Assembly: GCF_025643335.1 (NCBI RefSeq)
Contig: NZ_CP092489.1
Span: 4,966,581 to 5,030,580 of the forward strand
DNA length: 64,000 nt
Source: Endozoicomonas sp. Mp262
GTDB taxonomy: Bacteria; Pseudomonadota; Gammaproteobacteria; Pseudomonadales; Endozoicomonadaceae
Direction: 5' to 3'
Shown in pieces: positions 55,020-64,000 of this stretch. A program made the position numbers and the translations under genes. The notes beneath the pieces were generated by a model. The model searched no databases. It was not told the DNA's origin and saw only the letters and a program-made list of their open reading frames with translations. Numbering within the stretch: position 1 is the stretch's first letter; each line of letters opens with the position of its first letter.

Positions 55020-56000
55020 TCAAACAGTGATAATCTCTGCCACTTTCATCAAGTGACTGTCAATGGTATTTTGCTTGCTGATAGCACGCTCCAGTGGGGT
55101 TTTAACCACCTGCTGATCGCGCACACCTACCATAATACCACTTTCACCCTTGAGCAGTGCCTCTACAGCAGCCACACCCAGGCGACTCGCCAATACCCGG
55201 TCAAAGCAGCTGGGCTTGCCACCACGCTGAATGTGTCCCAGTACGGTCACTTTGGCTTCGTATTCAGGAAAGCTTTTTTCTACCGTCCTGGCCAGCTCGA
55301 ACACACCACCGCTCTTATCGCCCTCTGCAACCACAATAATGCTGGAGGTTTTACCCGCCCTGCCACTGCTTTGCAAACCGCTCATCAACTTTTCAACGCT
55401 GTTTTCCTGCTCAGGAATCAGAATTTCTTCTGCACCCGCAGCAATACCCGTGTTCAACGCAATAAACCCGGCATCACGGCCCATGACTTCGATAAAGAAA
55501 AGACGGTTATGGGAAGTAGCGGTATCACGGATCTTGTCGATGGCCTCAACCACTGTATTCAGTGCCGTATCATAGCCGATGGTATAATCAGTGCCATAAA
55601 TATCATTATCAATGGTACCGGGAACACCAATACAGGGAATACCATGCTCTTCTTCCAGTAGCATTGCACCCGTGAAAGAGCCATCACCACCAATCACCAC
55701 CAGTCCATCCAGATTGGCAGCCCTGGCATTTTCATAGGCCTTGGCACGGCCTTCTTTAGTACGGAATTCCTGACAGCGTGCTGACTTCAGGAAAGTACCA
55801 CCCTGATTAATAATATTGGCAACGGAGCGGGCATTCACCACCTCCAGATCATTATCAATCAGTCCCTTGTAACCTTCCCTGATGGCAACCGGCTCAACAC
55901 CGTGGTAGATACTGCCCCGCACAACAGCACGAATGGCTGCATTCATGCCAGGTGCATCTCCACCGGAAGTCAATACACCAATTCTTTTAAGCTCTGTCAT
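55020..56000 (-). CDS. pfkA: ATP-dependent 6-phosphofructokinase
   Basis: 326 residues, MTELKRIGVLTSGGDAPGMNAAIRAVVRG at the start. The ATP site GGDGSFTGA, the substrate loop PGTIDNDIYGTDYTIGYDTA and the effector-side HIQRGGKPSCFDR are all present. It is the bacterial ATP-PFK of the E. coli PfkA type, committing glucose to the Embden-Meyerhof route. Many marine gammaproteobacteria lack it, so its presence points to genuine sugar fermentation. Probably co-transcribed with pyk (74-bp gap) and crr. Confidence 0.95.
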   Translation of the reverse strand: MTELKRIGVLTSGGDAPGMNAAIRAVVRGSIYHGVEPVAIREGYKGLIDNDLEVVNARSVANIINQGGTFLKSARCQEFRTKEGRAKAYENARAANLDGLVVIGGDGSFTGAMLLEEEHGIPCIGVPGTIDNDIYGTDYTIGYDTALNTVVEAIDKIRDTATSHNRLFFIEVMGRDAGFIALNTGIAAGAEEILIPEQENSVEKLMSGLQSSGRAGKTSSIIVVAEGDKSGGVFELARTVEKSFPEYEAKVTVLGHIQRGGKPSCFDRVLASRLGVAAVEALLKGESGIMVGVRDQQVVKTPLERAISKQNTIDSHLMKVAEIITV

Positions 56001-56074
56001 TTTCGGTTTTTCTCCTTCAAGCTCCCCTGCCTTTCACAGGGAAGCTGATCAACCCGTCGTTAAAAATGGGTGTA

Positions 56075-57511
56075 TTAACCAATAGTAACGATTTGCAGAG
56101 TATTGGTGCCGCCTTCAACCTCTCGGTTTTCGCCTTTGGTCAGAATAATCTTATCTCCGGCTTTCAATACACCACGCTCTTTCAGAACAGTGATAGCACG
56201 CTCGTTTACTTCAGAACCGTAGGTGCTGCCGCTGTCAAAGGCAACAGACTCAACCCCACGATACAGGGCCACACGGCGCTCTGTGGTTTTATAACGGGTC
56301 AGGGCAAATACAGGCAGACCTGTATTAATCCGGGACATCCACAGAGGGGTGCTACCGGTCTTGGTGAGACAAACGATGGCTTTTACACCTTCCAAGTGGT
56401 TGGCCGCATACATGGCCGCCATGGCAATGCCTTCATCAGCCTTTTGGAAAGTAAAGTCCATCCGGTGTGTAGAGACCTGTGCAGCAGGCTGCTTTTCAGC
56501 TCCCATACAGATACGTCCCATGGCACGAACCACTTCATCAGGACGCTTGCCAGTAGCGGTCTCGGCAGACAGCATAACGGCATCAGTGCCATCCAGCACC
56601 GCATTAGCCACGTCAAACACTTCTGCACGGGTTGGCAGGGTGTTGTGAATCATGGACTCCATCATTTGGGTCGCAGTAATCACAGGCTTGTTCAGACGAC
56701 GGGCTTCGGCAATCATGTGCTTCTGCACACCTACCAGTTCCGCATCACCGATTTCAACACCCAGGTCACCACGGGCTACCATGACAGCGTCAGAGGCTTT
56801 AATGACTTCTTCCAGAAGTTCATGGCTGCGCACCACTTCAGCACGCTCAATCTTGGACAGGATAGCAGCAGAACCACCGGCTTCTTTCAGAAGGGCACGG
56901 GCTTCTTCAACGTCTTCGGCCCGACGGACAAAAGAAACCGCCAGGTAGTCAACACCCAGGTCTGCAGCCAGTTTGATATCAATCTTGTCTTTTTCAGTCA
57001 GTGCTGCTGCAGACAGACCACCACCCTCAAGGTTAATACCCTTGTTATTGGACAGCTCGCCACCGGCAATAGTTGTGGTAACAATTCGGGAACCTTCGAT
57101 AGCCTTTACCTTCAGGCTTACACGACCATCGTCCAGCAGCAGGGTGTCACCCACTTTACAATCGTTTGGCAGATTGGTGTAAGCCAGGCCAACCTGAGTC
57201 TCATCACCTGCATCAATAGGCAGCTCAGCGTCCAGAATAAATTCAGCACCGTCTGGCAGATGGATTTTAGCATTCTGGAAACGGCCAATACGGATTTTTG
57301 GCCCCTGCAGGTCACCCAGAATGGCAACACTGCGGTTTAGGCGTGTAGCGATAGAACGAATTCGCTCAGCACGAATACGGTGATCTTCAGGGTCACCATG
57401 AGAGAAATTCAGTCGAACAACATTGACACCCGCTTCAATCAGCTTTTGCAGTTGCTCTTCAGATTCGGTAGCCGGTCCAAGAGTAGCAACAATTTTAGTA
57501 CGTCTGAGCAT
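56075..57511 (-). CDS. pykF: Pyruvate kinase, type I
   Basis: 478 residues. The N-terminus RRTKIVATLGPATESEEQLQKL, substrate loop MVARGDLGVEI, the catalytic-lysine region ILSKIERAE, and TATQMMESMIHNTLPTRAEVFDVANAVLDGTD identify it. It converts PEP and ADP to pyruvate and ATP. It is first in the likely pyk-pfkA-crr operon, with a structured leader upstream. Confidence 0.95.
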   Translation of the reverse strand: MLRRTKIVATLGPATESEEQLQKLIEAGVNVVRLNFSHGDPEDHRIRAERIRSIATRLNRSVAILGDLQGPKIRIGRFQNAKIHLPDGAEFILDAELPIDAGDETQVGLAYTNLPNDCKVGDTLLLDDGRVSLKVKAIEGSRIVTTTIAGGELSNNKGINLEGGGLSAAALTEKDKIDIKLAADLGVDYLAVSFVRRAEDVEEARALLKEAGGSAAILSKIERAEVVRSHELLEEVIKASDAVMVARGDLGVEIGDAELVGVQKHMIAEARRLNKPVITATQMMESMIHNTLPTRAEVFDVANAVLDGTDAVMLSAETATGKRPDEVVRAMGRICMGAEKQPAAQVSTHRMDFTFQKADEGIAMAAMYAANHLEGVKAIVCLTKTGSTPLWMSRINTGLPVFALTRYKTTERRVALYRGVESVAFDSGSTYGSEVNERAITVLKERGVLKAGDKIILTKGENREVEGGTNTLQIVTIG

Positions 57512-57777
57512 GATATCCTCTCACTTATACGTCCTGCCATAACCCTGAGTGTTCCTCATCATCAGTAGGCAATCATGGTCATGGGCAGGCTTCAATAGAC
57601 TGGCAGCAAAAAGCAGCAAGCAAAAGAAGAGGGAGTCTATCTAGGTACACCCATTCCAAACTCCATCTTCTTTTTGCTGCCGCTTTGGCCACACCTTACC
57701 GGGCAATGCCAGTAAGCTTTTACTGACGGTTTATCGGCACCGGGCCGGTAAACCAAAAACAAAATCACTTAACTGAT
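57512..57777. other. Leader region of pyk
   Basis: About 266 bp between the gap terminator and pyk. It contains a long imperfect hairpin (listed). No gene is supported. Confidence 0.5.
57600..57684 (-). promoter_or_regulatory. Long imperfect hairpin upstream of pyk
   Basis: On the minus strand GGCAGCAAAAAG pairs with CTTTTTGCTGCC at the base. Inside, AGAAGATGGAGT pairs with ACTCCCTCTTCT (one mismatch), with a loop of about 23 bases. It lies 90-170 bp upstream of the pyk start codon and could be a structured 5' leader. Confidence 0.5.
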
Positions 57778-57812
57778 AAAACCACAGGCTCGCAAAGCGA
57801 GCCTGTGGTTTT
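57778..57812 (-). terminator. Rho-independent terminator of gap
   Basis: A 16-bp perfect stem AAAACCACAGGCTCGC / GCGAGCCTGTGGTTTT with a three-base loop, 16 bases past the gap stop codon. A/T runs on both sides make it bidirectional. Confidence 0.95.
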
Positions 57813-57827
57813 ATCTAGCAGACACTA

Positions 57828-58832
57828 TCAAGCGCTCATGAAAGCCTTGGCAGTATCCAGCATACGGTTGGAGAAGCCCCACTCGTTGTCATACCAGGAC
57901 ATCACTTTCACCAGGTTACCCTGTACGCGAGTCTGGGTTGCATCGAAGTTGGAGGAGAATGGGCTGTGGTTAAAGTCTACGGAAACCAGAGGCTCGTAGT
58001 TAACGTGCAGCACTTCATTCATTGGGCTTGCCTTGGCGGCAGTGGCAATAATTTCGTTAACTTCTTCAGCGGAAGTTTCACGGCCAGCCACAAAGCTCAG
58101 GTCAACCAGGGATACGTTGATAGTAGGCACTCGAACAGCCATGCCGTCGAACTTGCCTGCCAGGGCAGGAACAACCAGACCAACAGCAGCAGCAGCACCA
58201 GTAGCGGTAGGAATCATGTTCTGGGCAGCAGCACGGGCGCGGTACAGGTCTGTGTGGTATACATCGCTCAGACGCTGGTCGTTGGTGTAGGCGTGAATGG
58301 TGGTCATCAGGCCTTTTTCAATACCCAGGGTATCGTTCAGCGGCTTGGCGATAGGTGCCAGGCAGTTAGTAGTACAGGACGCATTAGAGATAACGGTCAT
58401 GTCGGAAGTCAGGACGTCCTGGTTCACACCGTATACGATAGTTGCGTCAACATTTTTGCCTGGGGCAGAAATGATAACCTTCTTGGCACCAGCATCCAGG
58501 TGAGGCTGGCACGCTTCCTTGGAACGGAAAATACCAGTACATTCGAATACAACGTCAACACCCAGCTTGGCCCAAGGCAGGTCAGCAGGATTGCGCTCAG
58601 AGAAGGTCTTGATTTCGTCACCGTTTACGAACAGGGCGCCTTCACCTTCTTCAACCTGCGCATTAAAACGACCATGTGCAGTGTCATACTTGGTCAGGTG
58701 AGCGTTAGTCTTGGCGTCACCCAGGTCGTTGATAGCAACAATCTGGAATTCTTCGCGACGACCGGCTTCGTAAAGGGCACGCAGTACATTGCGGCCGATA
58801 CGGCCATAGCCATTGATTGCAATTTTAATCAT
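57828..58832 (-). CDS. gap: Glyceraldehyde-3-phosphate dehydrogenase, type I
   Basis: 334 residues. NAD-binding motif NGYGRIGRN, the NAD-type INDL (35-38), the catalytic cysteine C153 in [12 protein letters not shown] and [24 protein letters not shown] segment ([20 protein letters not shown]) are present. It is the glycolytic GapA type. Strong codon bias suggests high expression. It is monocistronic with a powerful terminator. Confidence 0.96.
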   Translation of the reverse strand: MIKIAINGYGRIGRNVLRALYEAGRREEFQIVAINDLGDAKTNAHLTKYDTAHGRFNAQVEEGEGALFVNGDEIKTFSERNPADLPWAKLGVDVVFECTGIFRSKEACQPHLDAGAKKVIISAPGKNVDATIVYGVNQDVLTSDMTVISNASCTTNCLAPIAKPLNDTLGIEKGLMTTIHAYTNDQRLSDVYHTDLYRARAAAQNMIPTATGAAAAVGLVVPALAGKFDGMAVRVPTINVSLVDLSFVAGRETSAEEVNEIIATAAKASPMNEVLHVNYEPLVSVDFNHSPFSSNFDATQTRVQGNLVKVMSWYDNEWGFSNRMLDTAKAFMSA

Positions 58833-59428
58833 GACGTCTCCAATACTATTAATCGCAGCGGATTACCCGCGCTTTATCTTAGTAAATAGGATTTCCAACT
58901 CGAATACAGCCTAGTAAAAACACCTACAGCCCTTGATAATCAAGGGTTTGCAAGAAATACACACAACTGCACAAGTAACCACGCCTCACAGCTGAAAACT
59001 GAAACATAAAGAATCAATCTATAACCAGGGCTGTACCTATAAACTCGTTGTACGAGTGGAATTCCTAAATCCGGGATTTTTTTTACCCGGACAACCAGGA
59101 GGGGGGGTTGACAGATTAATGGTACGGAGTTACAAATACGCAAGATGATTCACAAACATTTGCACATTTTTTCACACCGCTTCATTAATGGGTCATACAA
59201 CTCCCTGAAGCATACTTGCATTACAACTATGCGAAAATAAACCAGACTTCATGCAGTTGAGGTCTGGTCTTCATTTGTATAATTGTAACCGTCTTAATCC
59301 AAGACGGCTAAGGGATATGTATAAAAAATAAGAACTGTTTCATCGGACATTTGACCAGAGTCAATAAACCGACACACACTCGAACCATATCCCTTTATTC
59401 AAACAGCCAGCTCACTGTCTTTTTTTCA
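58833..59428. other. Long structured intergenic region between ptsH and gap
   Basis: 596 bp with no supported gene but many inverted repeats. ACTCGT-TGT-ACGAGT is at 59043-59057, TCCGGG / CCCGGA around a T-run at 59070-59091, ACCAGAC / GTCTGGT at 59241-59268, and CCGTCTT / AAGACGG at 59289-59307. A wider pair AAGGGATATG / CATATCCCTT lies near 59311 and 59386. A GTAACCG motif (59285-59291) and the palindrome TTGACCAGAGTCAA (59351-59364) also lie here. It holds the gap promoter and could encode a small RNA. Confidence 0.55.
59351..59364. promoter_or_regulatory. FNR/CRP-like palindrome
   Basis: TTGACCAGAGTCAA is symmetric (TTGAC-N4-GTCAA) and one base per arm away from the FNR consensus TTGAT-N4-ATCAA. 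It lies between ptsH and gap. Weaker than the box at 43787. Confidence 0.35.
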
Positions 59429-59686
59429 TTACTTTAATGTTGTAATAAACTCAGCCAGATGCGCTACTGCCTGCTCAGCACCTTCGCCTTCTCCAATAAT
59501 ACTAACGCTGGTTCCCTGGGTCAGTCCCAGAGTCTGGAGCTTGAACAGGCTCTTGGCACTTGCCTGCTTGCCTCCCACTTCCAGCTTGATGGTGCACTCA
59601 AAACCCTTTGCCTCTTTGACAAACTGTGCTGCCGGGCGGGTATGAAGGCCATTTTCAGCAGTAATAACTACATCTTTTTTAAACAT
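59429..59686 (-). CDS. ptsH: Phosphocarrier protein HPr
   Basis: 85 residues from [22 protein letters not shown]; the frame extends seven codons further but this start is standard. Phosphorylated histidine H15 and the regulatory-serine position S46 ([11 protein letters not shown]) are present. HPr carries phosphate from enzyme I to Crr. Here it stands apart from ptsI and crr. Confidence 0.95.
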   Translation of the reverse strand: MFKKDVVITAENGLHTRPAAQFVKEAKGFECTIKLEVGGKQASAKSLFKLQTLGLTQGTSVSIIGEGEGAEQAVAHLAEFITTLK

Positions 59687-59949
59687 AAGGTTCTCACTTG
59701 TTTTCACGGCCGGATGATCCGGCTCTACTCGTTAAATTAGCCAGGGCGCTATTTTGCCACATTCTGTCAACAAAGTAGCTCCCTAACCCCGGTTCAGCAG
59801 CTAACCACTGAACCTGGATGTAAAGTGATGTAAAGTGCTGTCCCGGATTGATGAACACCTCTAAAATCAAAATGGGTGCTCAACGGTGTCACCTTCATGA
59901 CTCACCACTTTTCAGACAGCAAATATAGTATGAAGTTCTATTTCCTGGC

Positions 59950-61323
59950 TCAAAGCCCGGCCTTAATCTCTCCGGCAATAATTTCAGCCTGGGGACCCAA
60001 AATAACCTGGAGATTATTCTCTCCCAAACGCACAATACCTTTAGCGCCTATTGCCTTGAGTCCGGCTTCATCAATACGGTTTCGGTCAGCCAGCGTCAAT
60101 CTCAGGCGGGTAATACAGGCATCAACTGTCTTGAGGTTATCTTTACCCCCTAAAAGTTGTACATAGCGAGTTGCACGTTCGCTGCCGCTTATATGTTCCA
60201 CCTCTTCTGATACAGCACCCTCATCACGACCGGGAGTTTTTAAATTAAATGCCTTAATCGCAAGGTAGAAGATCGTGAAATAAACCAGGGCAAAAGCAAG
60301 ACCAATAAAAATCAGCGTAACAGGTTTCGTTGCCAGTCCCCAGTTCAGCACCATATCAAAGGCACCCGCGGAGAAACCAAAGCCATGGAGCACACCCAGC
60401 ATATTGGTTACAACCAGCGATAGACCCGTCAACAGCGCGTGAACAACGTATAATCCTGGTGCCAGGAAGACAAACATAAACTCCAATGGTTCAGTAATAC
60501 CGGTCAGGAAGGCAGTCAGGCCAACGGAAAGTAATACGCCTCCCACCTTAGCCCTGCCTTCTTTGGGCGCAGCCAGATACATGGCAAACGCAGCAGCTGG
60601 CAAACCAAACATCATCACAGGATAAAACCCGCCCATAAATACTCCGGCGGTTGGATCCCCGGCAAAGAACCGAGCAATGTCACCTGTCACCAGTTCTCCA
60701 GCAGCATTGGTATATTCCCCAAGACCAAACCAGAAAATGGAGTTCAGCACATGATGAAGACCCACAGGAATCAACGCCCTGTTCAGAGTTCCATAAACAA
60801 ACTGACCAATTGCGCCAGAGTCAGCAACACCATTACCAAAGGCATTAATGCCATCCTGAATAGCAGGCCAGATATAGCCCATCAAGAAAGCTGCTACCAG
60901 AGCAATAAGCCCGGTCATAATGGGCACAAGACGTTTACCACCAAAGAATGCCAGAAACTGGGGTAGTTGTACGGCATGAAACTTATTATAAGAATGCCCA
61001 GCAATAATACCGGCGATAATGCCACCAAAAAATGACATATCAATTTCAGGATTGATAGTTCCCGCCGCTGCAGTTAACACAAAATAACCAACACCACCGG
61101 CCATAGCAGCCGCACCACCATCACCTTTTGCCAGCCCCATGGCGATACCCAGGGCAAACAACAGTGGCAGGTTACTGAAAATAGCACCGCCCGCTTCCGC
61201 AATAAAAGGGATACCCAACAAATCAGGTTGTCCCAAACGCAATAGCAACGCCGCTACCGGAAGAATCGCAATGGGCAACATTAACGCCTTGCCCAGTCTC
61301 TGCATGTACCCGAGAATATTCAC
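59950..61323 (-). CDS. nagE: PTS EIICB, N-acetylglucosamine/glucose type (NagE-like, no IIA)
   Basis: 457 residues, MNILGYMQRLGKALMLPIAILPVAALLLRLGQPDLLG at the start, as in NagE. IIC motifs GLHHVLNSIFWFGLGEY and GITEPLEFMFVFLAPGLYVVHA are typical of the GlcNAc branch. The IIB phosphocysteine is C403 in [10 protein letters not shown]. The IIA domain fused in E. coli NagE is missing, so phosphate must come from Crr. Two operator-like GTAACCG repeats lie upstream. GlcNAc, the chitin monomer, is the likely substrate. Confidence 0.88.
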   Translation of the reverse strand: MNILGYMQRLGKALMLPIAILPVAALLLRLGQPDLLGIPFIAEAGGAIFSNLPLLFALGIAMGLAKGDGGAAAMAGGVGYFVLTAAAGTINPEIDMSFFGGIIAGIIAGHSYNKFHAVQLPQFLAFFGGKRLVPIMTGLIALVAAFLMGYIWPAIQDGINAFGNGVADSGAIGQFVYGTLNRALIPVGLHHVLNSIFWFGLGEYTNAAGELVTGDIARFFAGDPTAGVFMGGFYPVMMFGLPAAAFAMYLAAPKEGRAKVGGVLLSVGLTAFLTGITEPLEFMFVFLAPGLYVVHALLTGLSLVVTNMLGVLHGFGFSAGAFDMVLNWGLATKPVTLIFIGLAFALVYFTIFYLAIKAFNLKTPGRDEGAVSEEVEHISGSERATRYVQLLGGKDNLKTVDACITRLRLTLADRNRIDEAGLKAIGAKGIVRLGENNLQVILGPQAEIIAGEIKAGL

Positions 61324-61394
61324 CGTCTCACTCCCCTGCCTGCCCTATTATCATTGGCTCAATAAAGCTCAGAAAAGGAAATATAATACCAGAA

Positions 61395-61421
61395 TGTAAC
61401 CGGTTTCTGTAACCGATTGCA
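61395..61421. promoter_or_regulatory. Two LacI-type sites upstream of the NagE-like gene
   Basis: TGTAACCGGTTTCT and TGTAACCGATTGCA, directly adjacent, 72-98 bp upstream of the start codon. Both share GTAACCGnTT with the operator at 43981 and have the central CG of LacI-family sites. The second also resembles the pair at 20979 and 21079. Confidence 0.6.
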
Positions 61422-61558
61422 AAAATGTGGGCTATTCTGCTTTCACTGACCTGCCTGCGCCTTGATCCAGAGCAAAACTGCAACATTATTTAGTAGTTTT
61501 TTTGGACGATAACAACTAACAGAAAAATGGTTAATGGTGAGTATCATGAAGCTTTATC

Positions 61559-61593
61559 AAAAAGAGGGAAGCAGGGTAGCCCCCTGCCTCCTC
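61559..61593 (-). terminator. Rho-independent terminator of adhE
   Basis: On the minus strand GAGG-GGCAGGG pairs with CCCTGCTTCCCTC (one bulge), followed by TTTTT. It begins 10 bases past the adhE stop codon. Confidence 0.85.
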
Positions 61594-61603
61594 AACGATG
61601 CAA

Positions 61604-64000
61604 CTATTTGCCGTAGTAAGCTTTCTTGAAGAGTTCCTCCAGCTCTGTCACCAGCGGCATTCTGGGGTTAGCTGTTGTGCACTGGTCTTCAAACGCGTGC
61701 TCAGCCAACATCTTGACCTTAGACAGGAAGTCTTTCTCGGAAACACCCATTTCCTGAAGCGACAGAGGCATCCCCGTACGTTTCATAAGATCACGAACAG
61801 CACTGGCCAACGATTTAACGCCCTGTTCAGGATTAGCTGCCGGCAGGCCAAGCGCTTTCGCTACTTCCGCATACTTTTCATGGGCAATATAATGGTCGTA
61901 TTTAGGGAAAGAAGCCACTTTAGTCGGCTGACTGGCACCATTATATTCAATAACATGCGGCAGCAGCAGTGCATTCGCCAAACCATGAGACACATGGAAT
62001 TCATGACCCAGTTTGTGAGCCATGGAATGATTAATTCCCAGGAAGGCATTAGCAAAAGCCATACCGGCAATACAAGATGCATTGTGCATTTTTTCACGGG
62101 CACGCTTATCTGCTTTTTCATAGGAATCCGGCAGGTAATCGAAGACCAGCTGAATAGCCTTCATCGCCAGCGCATCTGTATAGTCAGAGGCCATGATAGA
62201 CACGTAGGCTTCCAGCGCATGGGTTAACACATCCAGGCCCGTATCCGCAGCCACCTTCTTGGGCACAGTCAGCACCAGATTAGGATCAAGGATGGCAACA
62301 TCCGGGGTCAGTTCGTAATCCGCCAGCGGATACTTGATCCCTTTTTCCTTATCAGTAATAACTGCAAATGACGTTACTTCCGAACCAGTACCAGAAGTAG
62401 TCGGGATAGCAACAAGCTTGGCTTTCTTGCCTAATTTCGGGAATTTATAGACACGTTTACGAATATCCAGGAATTTCTGGGCCATGCCGGCAAAATCAGC
62501 ATTTGGCTGCTCATAGAAAAGCCACATTCCTTTAGCCGCATCAATCGGAGAGCCACCGCCCAGAGCAATGATCACATCAGGATTAAAGCGCGCCATATCC
62601 TCAGCGCCAAGACGGATGGTTTCCAGGCTGGGGTCAGGCTGAACCTGGTTAAACACCCTCACCTGAACCGGAGCCTGGCGCTTTTGCAGGTGATAACGCA
62701 CCTTATCAACATAGCCCAGACTTTGAATAACCTCATCGGTCACAATATAGACCTTGGAGATATCCGGCATTTTCTCCAGATACTGAAGGGAGTTTGCCTC
62801 AAAATAAATTTTCCGAGGAAGCTTGAACCACTGCATATTCACCCTGCGCTTGGCCACCCGTTTAACATTAATCAAGTTAACAGCAGAAACATTGGACGTT
62901 GTACTGTTACCACCATAGGTACCACAACCGAGAGTCAAGGATGGCATATTGGTGTTGTAAATATCACCAATGGCACCATGGGTACTTGGGGAGTTGATAA
63001 TGATACGGCCTGCCTTCATGGCCAGGGAGAAGTTATCAATCACCTCATCACTTTGTGAATGAAGAACCGCAGAGTGCCCCAATCCACCAAAATTCAGCAT
63101 CTGATCAGCAAGATCAATAGCATGCTTGATATCACGCGCCCTCAAAATACCCAGTACTGGAGAAAGCTTCTCTCTTGACAGCGGATGCTCCGGTCCAACG
63201 CCTTCTATTTCACAGGCCAGCACCCGTGTATTCTCCGGCACCCGGATATCAGCCATCGCTGCAATGTCAACAGGCTTCATTCCAACAATCTGACTGTTAA
63301 CATGCCCATCAACGATGACCACTTCAGCCAGTCGCCTGGTTTCTTCCGGAGAGGTGAAATAGCAGTTCAGCTTTTTCATCTCTTTCACAACATCTTTGTA
63401 CACCGTCTCATGGACAATTGCCGCCTGCTCGGACGCACAAATCATGCCATTATCAAAGCTCTTGGACAGTACCAGATCATTGGCTGCCTGCTTGACATCT
63501 GCAGTCTGGTCAATCACACAGGGTACGTTACCCGGACCAACGCCCAGGGCAGGCTTACCAGAGGAATAAGCAGCCTTAACCATACCAGAACCACCGGTAG
63601 CCAGAATGACCGCCACTTCAGGATGAACCATCAATTTCTGTGTCGCTTCCAGAGAAGGCTGCTCTACCCAGAGAATACAATCTTCAGGCGCTCCTGCCTC
63701 AATGGCTGCATCACGAACGGTCCTGGCCGCCTCAGTGGAGCACTGTTGCGCAGAAGGGTGGAAAGCAAAAATGATAGGATTACGGGTTTTAGCAGAAATA
63801 ATGGACTTAAACATGGTGGTGGAAGTGGGGTTGGTAACCGGTGTAATACCACACACTATGCCCACTGGCTCGGCCACCAGCATAAAGTCTTCTTCTTCAT
63901 TATCCTCTATCACACCCACCGTTTTATCGTATTTAATGGAGTGATAGATATATTCAGTCGCAAAAATATTTTTAGTAACCTTATCTTCCAGAATCCCCCT
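61604..64000 (-). CDS. adhE: Bifunctional aldehyde-alcohol dehydrogenase AdhE (5' end outside window)
   Basis: About 799 residues are visible, of some 870-890 in the family; the frame stays open to the right edge ([20 protein letters not shown]). An internal GTG at 63919 is not the real start. The aldehyde dehydrogenase half carries the acylating cysteine in NGMICASEQ and [12 protein letters not shown]. The iron alcohol dehydrogenase half has [28 protein letters not shown] and the metal-ligand segment [21 protein letters not shown]. It reduces acetyl-CoA to ethanol, regenerating NAD in fermentation. Confidence 0.96.
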   Translation of the reverse strand, partial: RGILEDKVTKNIFATEYIYHSIKYDKTVGVIEDNEEEDFMLVAEPVGIVCGITPVTNPTSTTMFKSIISAKTRNPIIFAFHPSAQQCSTEAARTVRDAAIEAGAPEDCILWVEQPSLEATQKLMVHPEVAVILATGGSGMVKAAYSSGKPALGVGPGNVPCVIDQTADVKQAANDLVLSKSFDNGMICASEQAAIVHETVYKDVVKEMKKLNCYFTSPEETRRLAEVVIVDGHVNSQIVGMKPVDIAAMADIRVPENTRVLACEIEGVGPEHPLSREKLSPVLGILRARDIKHAIDLADQMLNFGGLGHSAVLHSQSDEVIDNFSLAMKAGRIIINSPSTHGAIGDIYNTNMPSLTLGCGTYGGNSTTSNVSAVNLINVKRVAKRRVNMQWFKLPRKIYFEANSLQYLEKMPDISKVYIVTDEVIQSLGYVDKVRYHLQKRQAPVQVRVFNQVQPDPSLETIRLGAEDMARFNPDVIIALGGGSPIDAAKGMWLFYEQPNADFAGMAQKFLDIRKRVYKFPKLGKKAKLVAIPTTSGTGSEVTSFAVITDKEKGIKYPLADYELTPDVAILDPNLVLTVPKKVAADTGLDVLTHALEAYVSIMASDYTDALAMKAIQLVFDYLPDSYEKADKRAREKMHNASCIAGMAFANAFLGINHSMAHKLGHEFHVSHGLANALLLPHVIEYNGASQPTKVASFPKYDHYIAHEKYAEVAKALGLPAANPEQGVKSLASAVRDLMKRTGMPLSLQEMGVSEKDFLSKVKMLAEHAFEDQCTTANPRMPLVTELEELFKKAYYGK

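Noticed and set aside
56066..57340. 424-codon plus-strand frame opposite pyk
   Set aside because: It is a long antisense shadow of the highly codon-biased pyk gene, rich in H, Q, T and G without any domain. The real gene on the other strand is certain.
57966..58889. 307-codon plus-strand frame opposite gap
   Set aside because: Antisense to the highly expressed gap gene; composition typical of such shadows.
58940..59143. 67-codon minus-strand frame upstream of gap
   Set aside because: It runs through inverted repeats and a poly-T tract and lacks a ribosome binding site and any motif.
1..64000. CRISPR arrays, tRNA and rRNA genes, defence systems
   Set aside because: Scanned by eye on both strands. 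No regularly spaced repeats, no cloverleaf with a convincing T-loop and acceptor end, and no nuclease or toxin-antitoxin pairs were found.

Overview
The window is bacterial chromosome from a gammaproteobacterium. Nearly every housekeeping protein (CcmA-E, FliA, FleN, FleQ, HrpA, FadD, AvtA, AlaA, HtpX, RNase D, YcgL/YcgN, QueF, NagE-type PTS, PfkA, PykF, Gap, AdhE) reads as a gammaproteobacterial ortholog. A V/A-type ATPase operon, many Sec-exported proteins of unknown function, eukaryote-style protease sites in one of them, and IS debris suggest a marine, host-associated member of the Oceanospirillales, perhaps Endozoicomonas-like. That placement is inference from protein character; there is no rRNA here. 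No tRNA, rRNA or CRISPR array was seen.

Layout. 1-3.0 kb: cytochrome c maturation genes ccmA-B-C-D-E on the minus strand (ccmE runs off the left edge). 3.1-3.6 kb: an exported rhodanese-like protein with no cysteine. 3.8-7.3 kb: flagellar regulators fliA, fleN and fleQ without flagellar structural genes. 7.6-8.75 kb: an exported protein with two furin-type sites and a four-cysteine C-terminal domain. 8.8-17.2 kb: hrpA, fadD, a MaoC hydratase and avtA. 17.3-21.1 kb: an apparent operon (double SnoaL-like protein, MFS transporter, LacI regulator) preceded by two near-identical palindromic operators. 21.2-21.6 kb: remnants of two insertion sequences. 21.9-24.0 kb: an exported triple PepSY-like protein and a carbamate-kinase-like protein with altered active-site motifs.

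24.2-32.0 kb: a V/A-type ATPase operon in the order B-D-I-K-E-DUF2764-A. This is a rotation of the usual E-DUF2764-A-B-D-I-K order. Its K subunit keeps the sodium-ligand pattern known from Enterococcus NtpK. 32.3-43.5 kb: a hyperacidic exported peptide, msrB, alaA, a DcuC-like carrier, htpX, rnd, ycgL, ycgN, a nitroreductase, queF, an ABC-2 exporter and a TIGR01777 epimerase.

44-48.6 kb and 54.4-64 kb together form a sugar-uptake and fermentation district: a LacI regulator with its own operator, two ptsG paralogs, crr, pfkA, pyk, gap, ptsH, a NagE-like IICB and adhE (cut by the right edge). ptsI is not in the window. A perfect FNR/Anr box and repeated GTAACCG motifs suggest shared control by oxygen and sugar. 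Between the two halves (48.7-54.0 kb) lies an AT-rich accessory block of exported proteins broken by insertion sequences. There an IS982-type element truncates an exported thioredoxin-reductase-like gene. An IS630-type element, whose transposase needs a -1 frameshift, interrupts an exported sucrose-phosphatase-like HAD gene whose 3' end can be read on the far side of the insertion.
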